DNA of 5,493 nucleotides from contig NZ_JAUSCG010000019.1 of NCBI RefSeq assembly GCF_030651615.1, forward strand, positions 1 to 5,493, read 5' to 3'. A program made the position numbers and the translations under genes. The notes beneath the pieces were generated by a model. It made no database searches. It had not been told where the DNA came from and saw only the letters and a list, made by a program, of their open reading frames with translations. Numbering within the stretch: position 1 is the stretch's first letter; each line of letters starts with the position of its first letter. The DNA comes from Methanocalculus sp. (lineage in GTDB: Archaea > Halobacteriota > Methanomicrobia > Methanomicrobiales > Methanocorpusculaceae). This document shows, in pieces, positions 1 to 5,493 of the stretch.

Positions 1-18
1 GTTGGCAAACCAAAACCC

Positions 19-22
19 GGAG
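19..22 (+). promoter_or_regulatory. Ribosome binding site deciding the HEAT-protein start
   Basis: GGAG lies 6 nt upstream of the ATG at 29 and matches the archaeal anti-Shine-Dalgarno. It favours that ATG over the in-frame TTG at position 2, for which no upstream sequence can be inspected. Confidence 0.55.
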
Positions 23-28
23 ATACTC

Positions 29-532
29 ATGACTGGTGAAGACGCCATTTTACTCCTGAAAAAAGCGGTTGGAGAGCCAGATCTCACCGCACGACGATCT
101 GCTGAAGAAGCTCTTGCAGCCTGTGGCCCCTTAGCAATCCCTGAGATCGTCACTGCGCTGAAGGAGGCGAAGACGACGATGCGGTGGTACCTTGCCCGTT
201 CCATTGCGAGAATGGGTTTACCTGCCATTCAGCCGACCATCGATGCGATCCGAAGTGAGGATGACCCCGATGTCAGGCGATATCTCACCGGATCACTTGC
301 ATCAATTGGTGAGAAGGCGATCCCCTCTCTCATCTCATCTCTTGCAGATGATGATGTCGGCGTTCGCGGAGCGGTTGCACTTGCCCTCTTACGAATTGGA
401 GATCCGGCACTTCCTGCCCTGAAGAAAGCTTCTGAGGGGGATGATCCGCTCCTCCGCACCTGTGCCGAACTTGTCCTCTTCCGGATGGGTGAAGAGGGGA
501 TAATGACACTCTTTTCTGAGGACGTGGAGTAG
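29..532 (+). CDS. HEAT-repeat (PBS lyase HEAT-like) protein
   Basis: This is a 167-residue, all-helical repeat protein with no catalytic motif that I can see. Five HEAT-like units run through it, each with an 'R..A...L...G..AI/L..L' pattern. The conserved Gly falls at residues 33, 63, 94, 124 and 154, a period of 30-31 residues, and each unit starts after an Asp-rich turn such as DDPDVRR or DDDVGVR. Such solenoids usually bind protein partners; the partner here is unknown. I see no signal peptide or membrane segment, so it should be cytoplasmic. The ATG at 29 is preferred because a GGAG at 19-22 sits 6 nt before it. An in-frame TTG at 2 would add nine residues, and the frame could extend left of the window. 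The stop lies 6 nt before the DP2 start, so the two genes are probably co-transcribed. A role linked to polymerase D is inferred only from this position. Confidence 0.85.
   Translation: MTGEDAILLLKKAVGEPDLTARRSAEEALAACGPLAIPEIVTALKEAKTTMRWYLARSIARMGLPAIQPTIDAIRSEDDPDVRRYLTGSLASIGEKAIPSLISSLADDDVGVRGAVALALLRIGDPALPALKKASEGDDPLLRTCAELVLFRMGEEGIMTLFSEDVE
526..529 (+). promoter_or_regulatory. Ribosome binding site for polD large subunit
   Basis: GGAG sits inside the last codons of the HEAT-protein gene, 9 nt before the ATG at 539. Because it overlaps the upstream coding end, translation of the two genes is likely coupled. In-frame ATGs at 554 and 566 are weaker alternatives, since both lie further from this site. 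Confidence 0.6.
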
Positions 533-538
533 CGGTCG

Positions 539-3500
539 ATGGGACTTCCCGCGATGTCTCCTGCGATGGAGTCCTATCTCGCCTCCATCAACCTGTTGCT
601 TGATGAAGGCCTTGCGATTGCACGTGAGGCGAGGTTAAAAGGGTATGATCCAAAGACTGTGCCTGAGATCCCAATAGCAAACGATCTTGCCGATCGGGTT
701 GAGGCACTCCTGAATATTAAAGGTGTTGCTGCAAGGATACGTGAGCTTGAAGCGGAGATGTCCCGTGAAGAGGCGGCACTCCGGATTGGTGACGATTTTG
801 TGGCGAGGAAGTTCGGTGAGACTTCACGTGATGAGGTGGTCGATCATGCGATCCGCTGCTCGATGGCTCTGTTAACAGAAGGTGTCGTTGCCGCCCCGAC
901 TGAGGGGATAGCAAAGGTCTCGTTTGGGAGAAATGATGACGGATCAGAGTTTCTCAGGATCTACTATGCCGGACCGATCCGATCAGCCGGAGGGACTGCA
1001 CAGGCACTCTCGGTCTTAGTTGGAGATTATGTCCGTCAGGCACTCGGGATTAATCGGTATATCCCACGAAAAGAGGAGGTTGAGCGGTATATCGAGGAGA
1101 TACGGCAATATAACACTATTCTCAGCCTCCAGTATGTTCCGACAGACCAGGAGCTGCGGCTGATCATCGAGAACTGCCCGGTCTGCATTGATGGCGAACC
1201 GACCGAGAAGGAGGAGGTCTCCGGGTACCGCAATCTTGAGAGGGTGGAGACGAATGCGGTGCGGGGTGGTATGGCACTCGTCATCGCAGAAGGTCTTGCA
1301 CTGAAAGCTCCGAAGGTCCAGAAGAACGTCAGAAAGATGAAGATGGAAGGGTGGGAGTGGCTTGATACGCTCGTTGCCGGAACATCTTCACCAGGAGAAG
1401 AAGAAGAGCACGGTATCCATCCAAAAGACAAATATATCCGTGATACAATCGCAGGACGGCCGGTTTTTGCTTATCCGATGAGGAAAGGGGGCTTCCGCCT
1501 CCGGCTTGGGAGAGCGAGGAACACCGGTTTTGCAGCCGCAGGTCTCCATCCGGCAACGATGTACATCCTCGGTGAGTATCTCTCACCCGGAACCCAGATG
1601 AAAGTTGAACGTCCGGGAAAGGCAGCCGGAATCGTCCCTGTTGATTCGATTGAAGGGCCGACGGTTCGTTTCACCTCAGGTGAGGTCCGCCGGATTGATA
1701 ACACTGAAGAGGCGATCGCAGCTGTCCCGGATATCGAAGCGATCCTGGATGTCGGGGAGATCCTGATCAGTTTCGGAGAGTTTCTTGAGAATAACCATCC
1801 GCTTATACCTCCATCATACTGTGAGGAATGGTGGATTCAGGAGGGAGGACCCCGTCATCCTGAGAGTGAGCTTGAGGCGATCGGTTTTACGATGGATGGT
1901 GCATATCTCCACCCTGACTATACCTGGTTCTTTGACGACCTTTCATATGATGAGTTCTGCCGACTGACCGATCTGATTGTACTGAATAGTAAGATGGATG
2001 AGCAGGTACTCCGGGTTCGAAATGAGCCTGAAGTGAAACGGCTCATCGAGGAACTCCTTGTTCCGCATACGGTGGAGGATGGTGATATCGTCATCAGGAC
2101 CTGCTACTCTCTCCTTGCCTGCTTAGGCCTCTCATTTGATCTATCGCGCCGTGAAGAGTGGAAGACGCTTCCGGCAACGGGAAGCGGTCTTGATGCCGCC
2201 CGCCATCTCAGCGGTTTTAAGATGCGGTCAAAGGCTGGCACCCGGATCGGCGGGAGGATGGGCAGGCCGGGGAAATCCGCTCCGAGAAAGATGAAATCGG
2301 CACCCCATGTCCTCTTTCCGATTGGAAGTGATGGTGGAGCCCGTCACTCTTTCCAGGGAGCTGGTGCTAGAAGGAGGCAGGAGACGATGGAGAGCGGAGA
2401 TTTCCTTATGAACATCGAGACCGAAGGTCAGATCACCATTGAGGCAGGAGAACGCCGGTGCTCCCTCTGTGGTGAGAAGACGTTCTGGAACCGGTGCGGA
2501 TGTGGGGGGCATACTGTTCCGGTCTTTCGCTGTGTTCACTGCAATAAAGAGGTTGCCGAAGGGGATCGGTGTCCACGATGTGATGCTCCGCTTGCCTGCA
2601 CCATGGAGGCTGAGGTGAACATCAAGAAGGAGTACGATGATGCAATTGCCGCTCTTGGGCTCCGTTCAGTTGACCTGAAACTGCTGAAAGGTGTAAAAGG
2701 TCTCATATCAAAGGAGCGATCAGTTGAAGCGATCGAGAAAGGGGTGCTCAGGGCGGTTCGTGACCTCTTCGTCTTCAAGGATGGGACTGTCCGGTATGAT
2801 ATGATCGATCTGCCTCTGACCCATTTCCGGCCTCAGGAGATCGGGGTGACACCTGATCGTCTCCGTGAACTTGGTTATATCTATGATATGAATGGCCGGG
2901 ATCTGACTGAAGCCGATCAGGTCTGTGAACTGAGGGCCCAGGATATTCTGGTATCTGAAGATTGCGGGGAGTATCTCGTCCGTGTGGCAGGTTTCATGGA
3001 TGATCTACTTGAGAAGGTGTACGGTCTTCCCCGGTACTATAATGCAGAGAAGCCAGAAGATCTCGTCGGCCAGCTCTTGATTGGTCTTGCCCCTCACACC
3101 AGTGCTGGTGTCCTCGCCCGCCTGATCGGGTACTCAAAGGCGCTTGTCGGGTATGCCCACCCCTTCTTCCATGCGGCAAAACGGCGTAACTGTTTCCATG
3201 GCGATACCGAGATCGAGGTGTACGGACAGTCCGGCTGGAGGAAGTTGCCGATCCGGGAATTTGTCATCGAGAACTTCGATATTTCACAGCCCGGATCGGA
3301 CCGGCTCGGTACCTACTACTCCGATCCTGCATCTCCTCACATGCTTCTTGCAATCGATACGAATGGCACACCGAAGATGCGAAAGATCACCTCGGTCTCG
3401 GTACATCGGGCCCCAAAACACCTGATCCTCTTTGAGACGGGTCGGGGCAAGACCCTCGCTGTCACGCCGGACCATGCGATGGTCGTCTGGGATTGCACCT

Positions 3501-4435
3501 ATCTCAAAAAGGTCAGGGCCGTCGAGGTGAAGCCGGGTGATCGTCTGCCGGTGATGGAAGGAGGGATGGTGATTGCGGATACGATCAAGCGATCAGATCC
3601 GGTTCCATGCCTTGAAGATCGTGTGTACTGTGTAACGGTGGCAGACGATCATACCCTCCATGCAAATGGGATCTTCACCGGCCAGTGTGATGGTGATGAA
3701 GATTGTGTAATGCTCCTTCTTGACGGGCTGATTAACTTCTCACGTTCTTTCATGCCCGAGACCCGTGGAGGATCGATGGATGCTCCGCTCGTTCTGACGA
3801 GCAGGATCGATCCGAAGGAGGTGGATAAGGAGACCCTGAATGTGGATGTGATGAGCAGGTATCCTCTCTCTGTCTATGAGGGATGCCTCGTTTATGCCGC
3901 TCCAAAGGACCTCGAGAAGGTGGTGGATCATGTGGAGAACCGGGTTGGGACCCCTGCCCAGTATGAGGGGTTCTCTTTCACTCATGATACAAGTGATATT
4001 TCAGCTGGGCCCCGCGATACGATGTACACCCGGCTCGGGTCGATGGTGGACAAACTTGATGCCGAGCTTCTTCTGGCGAGGAAGATCCGGGCCGTTGATG
4101 AAGATGATCTTGCTGAACGGGTTCTGACAACCCATTTCATCAGGGATATGATCGGCAACCTCAACGCCTACTCAAAACAGGGGTTCCGTTGCCCCCGATG
4201 CGGTTTAAAGTTCAGACGGATGCCGCTTGCCGGGAAGTGCCGGTGCGGAAACAAGATTATTGCAACCGTCTCCGAGGGGTCGGTGAAGAAGTACCTGGCG
4301 GCCTCTCTCTCGATCTGTGACCAGTTCACCGTTTCAGAGTACACAAAACAGCGGATAGCGGTGATCGATGCGGCGATCAATTCGACATTCGGGGAAGAAA
4401 AGAAGCTCCAGCTCGGATTGGCCGACTTTATGTGA
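539..4435 (+). CDS. polC: DNA polymerase D large subunit DP2 (polymerase II large subunit), intein-containing precursor
   Basis: DP2 is the catalytic subunit of the archaeal replicative polymerase PolD and works with the exonuclease subunit DP1, which is not in this window. The precursor has 1298 residues; removing the intein (885-1049) leaves 1133, normal for the family. Visible landmarks are the N-terminal start with SPAMESYL, the GPIRSAGGTAQALS motif (145 on), the basic RMGRPGKSAPRKMK stretch (about 573-586), and Cys clusters at 641/644/653/655 and 665/668/678/681. The catalytic region reads HPFFHAAKRRN, then after splicing CDGDEDC with Asp 1051, 1053 and 1055. A last Cys cluster lies at 1218/1221/1234/1236. 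The C-terminus ends in QLGLADFM, a PCNA-interacting (PIP) motif. Zinc binding by the Cys clusters and the role of the aspartates are family knowledge. The gene follows the HEAT-protein gene by 6 nt and ends before an oligo-T run. The reading frame is intact. The symbol polC is the archaeal usage, unrelated to bacterial PolC. Confidence 0.97.
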   Translation: MGLPAMSPAMESYLASINLLLDEGLAIAREARLKGYDPKTVPEIPIANDLADRVEALLNIKGVAARIRELEAEMSREEAALRIGDDFVARKFGETSRDEVVDHAIRCSMALLTEGVVAAPTEGIAKVSFGRNDDGSEFLRIYYAGPIRSAGGTAQALSVLVGDYVRQALGINRYIPRKEEVERYIEEIRQYNTILSLQYVPTDQELRLIIENCPVCIDGEPTEKEEVSGYRNLERVETNAVRGGMALVIAEGLALKAPKVQKNVRKMKMEGWEWLDTLVAGTSSPGEEEEHGIHPKDKYIRDTIAGRPVFAYPMRKGGFRLRLGRARNTGFAAAGLHPATMYILGEYLSPGTQMKVERPGKAAGIVPVDSIEGPTVRFTSGEVRRIDNTEEAIAAVPDIEAILDVGEILISFGEFLENNHPLIPPSYCEEWWIQEGGPRHPESELEAIGFTMDGAYLHPDYTWFFDDLSYDEFCRLTDLIVLNSKMDEQVLRVRNEPEVKRLIEELLVPHTVEDGDIVIRTCYSLLACLGLSFDLSRREEWKTLPATGSGLDAARHLSGFKMRSKAGTRIGGRMGRPGKSAPRKMKSAPHVLFPIGSDGGARHSFQGAGARRRQETMESGDFLMNIETEGQITIEAGERRCSLCGEKTFWNRCGCGGHTVPVFRCVHCNKEVAEGDRCPRCDAPLACTMEAEVNIKKEYDDAIAALGLRSVDLKLLKGVKGLISKERSVEAIEKGVLRAVRDLFVFKDGTVRYDMIDLPLTHFRPQEIGVTPDRLRELGYIYDMNGRDLTEADQVCELRAQDILVSEDCGEYLVRVAGFMDDLLEKVYGLPRYYNAEKPEDLVGQLLIGLAPHTSAGVLARLIGYSKALVGYAHPFFHAAKRRNCFHGDTEIEVYGQSGWRKLPIREFVIENFDISQPGSDRLGTYYSDPASPHMLLAIDTNGTPKMRKITSVSVHRAPKHLILFETGRGKTLAVTPDHAMVVWDCTYLKKVRAVEVKPGDRLPVMEGGMVIADTIKRSDPVPCLEDRVYCVTVADDHTLHANGIFTGQCDGDEDCVMLLLDGLINFSRSFMPETRGGSMDAPLVLTSRIDPKEVDKETLNVDVMSRYPLSVYEGCLVYAAPKDLEKVVDHVENRVGTPAQYEGFSFTHDTSDISAGPRDTMYTRLGSMVDKLDAELLLARKIRAVDEDDLAERVLTTHFIRDMIGNLNAYSKQGFRCPRCGLKFRRMPLAGKCRCGNKIIATVSEGSVKKYLAASLSICDQFTVSEYTKQRIAVIDAAINSTFGEEKKLQLGLADFM
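3191..3685 (+). mobile_element. Mini-intein in DP2, at the active-site RRN|CDGDED position, with C-terminal Gln
   Basis: This is an in-frame protein-splicing element of 165 residues (885-1049 of the precursor). It starts at Cys885 with block A CFHGDTEIEV. Block B, LAVTPDHAMVVW, carries the expected Thr976 and His979 (intein positions 92 and 95). Block F is VYCVTVADDHTLHANGIF, with its His at 1038. The element ends in TGQ, followed by extein Cys1050. Excision joins RRN to CDGDEDC and restores the conserved DP2 catalytic motif without a gap, which fixes both borders. The length leaves no space for a LAGLIDADG endonuclease, and none of its motifs are visible. The usual terminal His-Asn is replaced by Gly-Gln. 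A DP2 intein of Pyrococcus abyssi is known to splice with a terminal Gln, so activity here is plausible. Splicing itself is inferred, not shown. Confidence 0.95.
4404..4432 (+). other. PIP motif coding segment at the DP2 C-terminus
   Basis: The last eight residues, Q1291-L-G-L-A-D-F-M1298, fit the PCNA-interacting consensus Q-x-x-(L/I)-x-x-F-aromatic. The exception is the final position, which is Met instead of a second aromatic. The motif is at the very end of the chain, as in other DP2 proteins, and should tether the polymerase to the sliding clamp. The functional reading comes from family knowledge. Confidence 0.65.
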
Positions 4436-4449
4436 GGGGCGGGCAATCC

Positions 4450-4456
4450 TTTTTTT
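4450..4456 (+). terminator. Oligo-T terminator after polC
   Basis: Seven consecutive T residues lie 15 nt after the DP2 stop codon. No stem-loop precedes them, which fits archaeal intrinsic termination on oligo-T. Read-through into the tRNA gene remains possible, because the tRNA has no clear promoter of its own. Confidence 0.5.
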
Positions 4457-4486
4457 GGGTGGAGAACAAACAGAGTACTTCCAGAG

Positions 4487-4569
4487 GCGAGTGTTACCGA
4501 GAGGCCAAAGGTGATCGACTCAAGATCGATTCCCGTAGGGGTTCGCAGGTTCGACTCCTGCCACTCGCA
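4487..4569 (+). tRNA. tRNA-Leu (anticodon CAA)
   Basis: This is an 83-nt class II tRNA that reads UUG codons. The acceptor stem GCGAGTG (4487-4493) pairs with CACTCGC (4562-4568), followed by discriminator A4569. The D stem is ACC/GGT with GG in the loop. The anticodon stem ATCGA/TCGAT encloses CTCAAGA, putting CAA at 4521-4523. The long variable arm is built on CCC-GTA-GGG, and the T arm is GCAGG-TTCGACT-CCTGC. The A discriminator fits leucine; archaeal tRNA-Ser, the other long-variable-arm type, normally has G. No intron is present and CCA is not encoded, so CCA must be added after transcription. No TATA box is evident in the 30 nt upstream, so the tRNA may be processed from a polC read-through transcript. 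Confidence 0.95.
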
Positions 4570-4582
4570 TTTTACACTTTTT
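4570..4582 (+). terminator. Oligo-T terminator after tRNA-Leu
   Basis: T4 (4570-4573) directly follows the discriminator base, and T5 (4578-4582) follows four bases later. Two T-runs immediately after a tRNA fit archaeal RNA polymerase termination. Confidence 0.5.
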
Positions 4583-4595
4583 ATGATCAATCATA
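4582..4595. repeat. Short palindrome TATGAT-ca-ATCATA
   Basis: Two perfect 6-base arms are separated by two bases, immediately downstream of the tRNA terminator. The shape resembles an operator half-site pair, but in AT-rich DNA such a palindrome can arise by chance. It has no visible partner copy. Confidence 0.3.
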
Positions 4596-4604
4596 TTGGG
4601 TCTT

Positions 4605-4644
4605 ATAATTGTATATAAAATTTGATTGGCTATTGCACAATTAT
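4605..4644. repeat. Inverted repeat ATAATTGT / ACAATTAT
   Basis: Perfect 8-base arms at 4605-4612 and 4637-4644 flank 24 nt that include a TATA-like TATATAAAA. It could be a regulator site around a promoter or a weak AT-rich stem. No function can be assigned from sequence. Confidence 0.35.
4612..4620 (+). promoter_or_regulatory. Candidate archaeal TATA box (TATATAAAA)
   Basis: This strong TATA-like sequence points rightward within the AT-rich intergenic stretch, with a predicted start near 4641. No + strand gene follows, only the structured segment at 4681-4740. In AT-rich DNA such matches are common. Confidence 0.25.
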
Positions 4645-4651
4645 TATATCC

Positions 4652-4657
4652 TTTAAA
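4652..4657 (+). promoter_or_regulatory. Candidate TATA box for the 4681-4740 stem-loop RNA
   Basis: TTTAAA is centred about 26 nt before 4681, the first base of the long stem. That is the spacing expected between an archaeal TATA box and its start site. The BRE-like context upstream is weak. CATATATAT at 4664-4672 is an alternative. Confidence 0.3.
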
Positions 4658-4680
4658 GATAAGCATATATATCGTGAGTA

Positions 4681-4740
4681 AGTCCTTCCAGAAACGGATG
4701 AGGCTACCTTGAGGTAGATGGGACAAAGTAAGGAAGGGTT
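4681..4740 (+). ncRNA. Possible structured small RNA (unrecognised)
   Basis: The ends pair as AGTCCTTCC (4681-4689) with GGAAGGGTT (4732-4740), nine pairs including two G-U. Inside, CTACC (4704-4708) and GGTAG (4713-4717) close a TTGA loop. The internal loop between the stems is symmetric, 14 nt on each side, and includes GGATGAGG on the left. A TATA-like box sits at the right distance upstream and no gene covers the segment. It does not fit a C/D-box RNA, because it has no CTGA box. It also lacks an ANA box just after the stem, as an H/ACA RNA would have. It could instead be a terminator structure for the convergent DUF3800 gene, whose stop codon is 7 bp away. The strand is assumed. Confidence 0.3.
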
Positions 4741-4746
4741 CACGCT

Positions 4747-5394
4747 TTATTTCTGGGTTTCATTAAAAAAATCGAGTGCAATTAAAACTTTTCTCTCAAT
4801 TATGTTGTAATGCTCAAGGGTATTGTCTCGATACATCTGGTGTGTTGCACCTGCTACAAAATCCGCTGCCTGAATGCATGGCTCATTTCGAGAATCAACA
4901 TGCTTTATGATGATATTATCAGATGAAGGTACAGATTGGTCTCCATTATCCAATAATCGATACGACAGGTACTGATCAAGTACTTCTCTTTCGAAGCTAT
5001 ATGTCGACTTATCAATGTAAATTTCCATTAAACTGTCGTGGTCATATTTTCGGGCTATTGATGAAACGAGATGACCAGAAATATAATTATAGATTGCCTG
5101 TTGTTTTCCTTTTAATTGTGGTTTAACTTGAGATTTACGGAGTAATGCATATGCAATATCGAGATCAGATTCAGATATGCATTCCATAATACGACGTTTA
5201 ATAACTCCCTTTGTGTTATTAAACTTAAATTCAGGCACATCACGGAGAGATTTTTTTAATTTATTCTGTCGAATTTTTTTAAAACATCGACGCATCTTTT
5301 GATCATCCCGGATGATGATTGCTGCAAGAATAAAATATGCAGAGGCTTGAGGACCAAATCCGAGATCTCCAGATTCATCAATGTAAATCTCCAC
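4747..5394 (-). CDS. DUF3800 domain protein (predicted RNase H-like fold)
   Basis: This is a 215-residue, probably cytoplasmic protein. It opens with the family signature YIDESGDLGF (Asp6, Glu7, Asp10). It continues with a PEFKFNNTK segment (Glu56), an IYIDKS strand (Asp128), KHVDS (Asp166), and the C-terminal QAADFVAGA motif (Asp178). These spaced acidic residues fit the RNase H-like nuclease fold proposed for the family; activity and substrate are not established. The length is typical and the frame intact. The start is a GTG at 5392-5394 with no Shine-Dalgarno upstream, so a leaderless transcript is likely. The gene is far more AT-rich than polC and runs convergent to the tRNA-Leu and polC. 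Members are often found in accessory or mobile DNA, so acquisition beside the tRNA is an inference. No partner gene is visible within the window, but the DNA upstream of its start is cut off. Confidence 0.88.
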   Translation of the reverse strand: MEIYIDESGDLGFGPQASAYFILAAIIIRDDQKMRRCFKKIRQNKLKKSLRDVPEFKFNNTKGVIKRRIMECISESDLDIAYALLRKSQVKPQLKGKQQAIYNYISGHLVSSIARKYDHDSLMEIYIDKSTYSFEREVLDQYLSYRLLDNGDQSVPSSDNIIIKHVDSRNEPCIQAADFVAGATHQMYRDNTLEHYNIIERKVLIALDFFNETQK

Positions 5395-5418
5395 ACATAT
5401 TGTTTATTGTTTACATTG

Positions 5419-5426
5419 CAATAAAT
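5419..5426 (-). promoter_or_regulatory. Candidate TATA box for the DUF3800 gene
   Basis: On the minus strand ATTTATT is centred about 29 nt before the GTG start, consistent with a leaderless mRNA. A second AT-rich candidate, TTTTTTAATA, lies at about 5434-5443 and would give a leader of about 20 nt. Neither has a good BRE. The rest of 5395-5493 shows no gene, repeat or RNA that I can support. Confidence 0.3.
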
Positions 5427-5493
5427 GGTGTGTTATTAAAAAACTATCGGATTTTTAGGAATGTTGACAGTATTTCCCAGATTAGCACGATTA

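Noticed and set aside
1036..1431. Minus-strand frame of 131 codons inside DP2
   Set aside because: It is Ser/Arg-rich low-quality sequence antisense to conserved DP2 codons, with no recognisable domain.
3144..3425. Second + frame across the DP2-intein border, considered as a possible separate gene or endonuclease remnant
   Set aside because: It contains no endonuclease motif, and the intein frame is continuous with DP2, so this is an out-of-frame shadow.
4545..4569. tRNA 3' end as an att site with a direct repeat in the window
   Set aside because: I found no second copy of this segment between 4570 and 5493. A copy could lie beyond the window, but nothing here shows it.
4168..4590. Minus-strand frame of 140 codons covering the DP2 end and the tRNA
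   Set aside because: It runs through the tRNA-Leu on the opposite strand and mirrors the DP2 codons. It is a shadow frame.
4681..4740. C/D-box or H/ACA guide RNA assignment for the stem-loop
   Set aside because: There is a C-box-like GGATGA but no CTGA D box. No ANA follows the outer stem, and the upper stem is too short for a standard H/ACA unit.
4718..4810. Small + strand frame of 30 codons (ATG at 4718) after a weak GAGGT
   Set aside because: Most of it is antisense to the DUF3800 coding end, its composition looks random, and the GAGGT lies in the inner hairpin. Most likely a chance frame.
5437..5457. TAAAAA / TTTTTA inverted repeat near the right end
   Set aside because: It is a homopolymer-type AT repeat of six bases, expected by chance in DNA this AT-rich.

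Overview
This 5.5 kb window looks like chromosomal DNA of a euryarchaeon, most probably a methanogen of the Methanomicrobia/Methanomicrobiales type. The main evidence is a full-length large subunit (DP2) of the archaea-specific replicative DNA polymerase D. Further support comes from an archaeal-style tRNA-Leu without an encoded CCA, GGAG-type ribosome binding sites, and oligo-T stretches after genes. The lineage within Euryarchaeota is an inference from general look, not a search result.

Layout, left to right. A short HEAT-repeat protein gene (about 29-532, + strand; five repeats of 30-31 residues) lies 6 nt upstream of the DP2 gene, which suggests one transcript and coupled translation. The DP2 gene (539-4435, + strand) encodes a 1298-residue precursor. 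It is interrupted by an in-frame mini-intein of 165 residues (3191-3685), placed exactly between the Asn and Cys of the active-site motif RRN|CDGDED. Removing the intein gives a polymerase subunit of 1133 residues with three Cys clusters and a C-terminal PCNA-binding peptide. The intein has no room for a homing endonuclease and ends in Gly-Gln rather than the usual His-Asn. An oligo-T terminator follows, then a tRNA-Leu(CAA) at 4487-4569.

Right of the tRNA the base composition falls sharply: 36 G/C in 60 bases at 3901-3960, against 18 in 60 at 5101-5160. This AT-rich part holds an intergenic stretch (4570-4746) with TATA-like boxes, inverted repeats and a stem-loop that may be an unannotated RNA. 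It also holds a convergent DUF3800 gene (4747-5394, - strand), a family with a predicted RNase H-like fold that is often seen in accessory DNA. The tRNA flank, the composition shift and the gene family together suggest the edge of an acquired region, but no integrase or att repeat is visible. The last 99 bases hold only a possible promoter for the DUF3800 gene.

The HEAT protein and DP2 are the replication-related core of the window. Active DP2 depends on intein self-excision, because the intein splits the polymerase at its catalytic aspartates. No CRISPR array, insertion sequence or rRNA is present.
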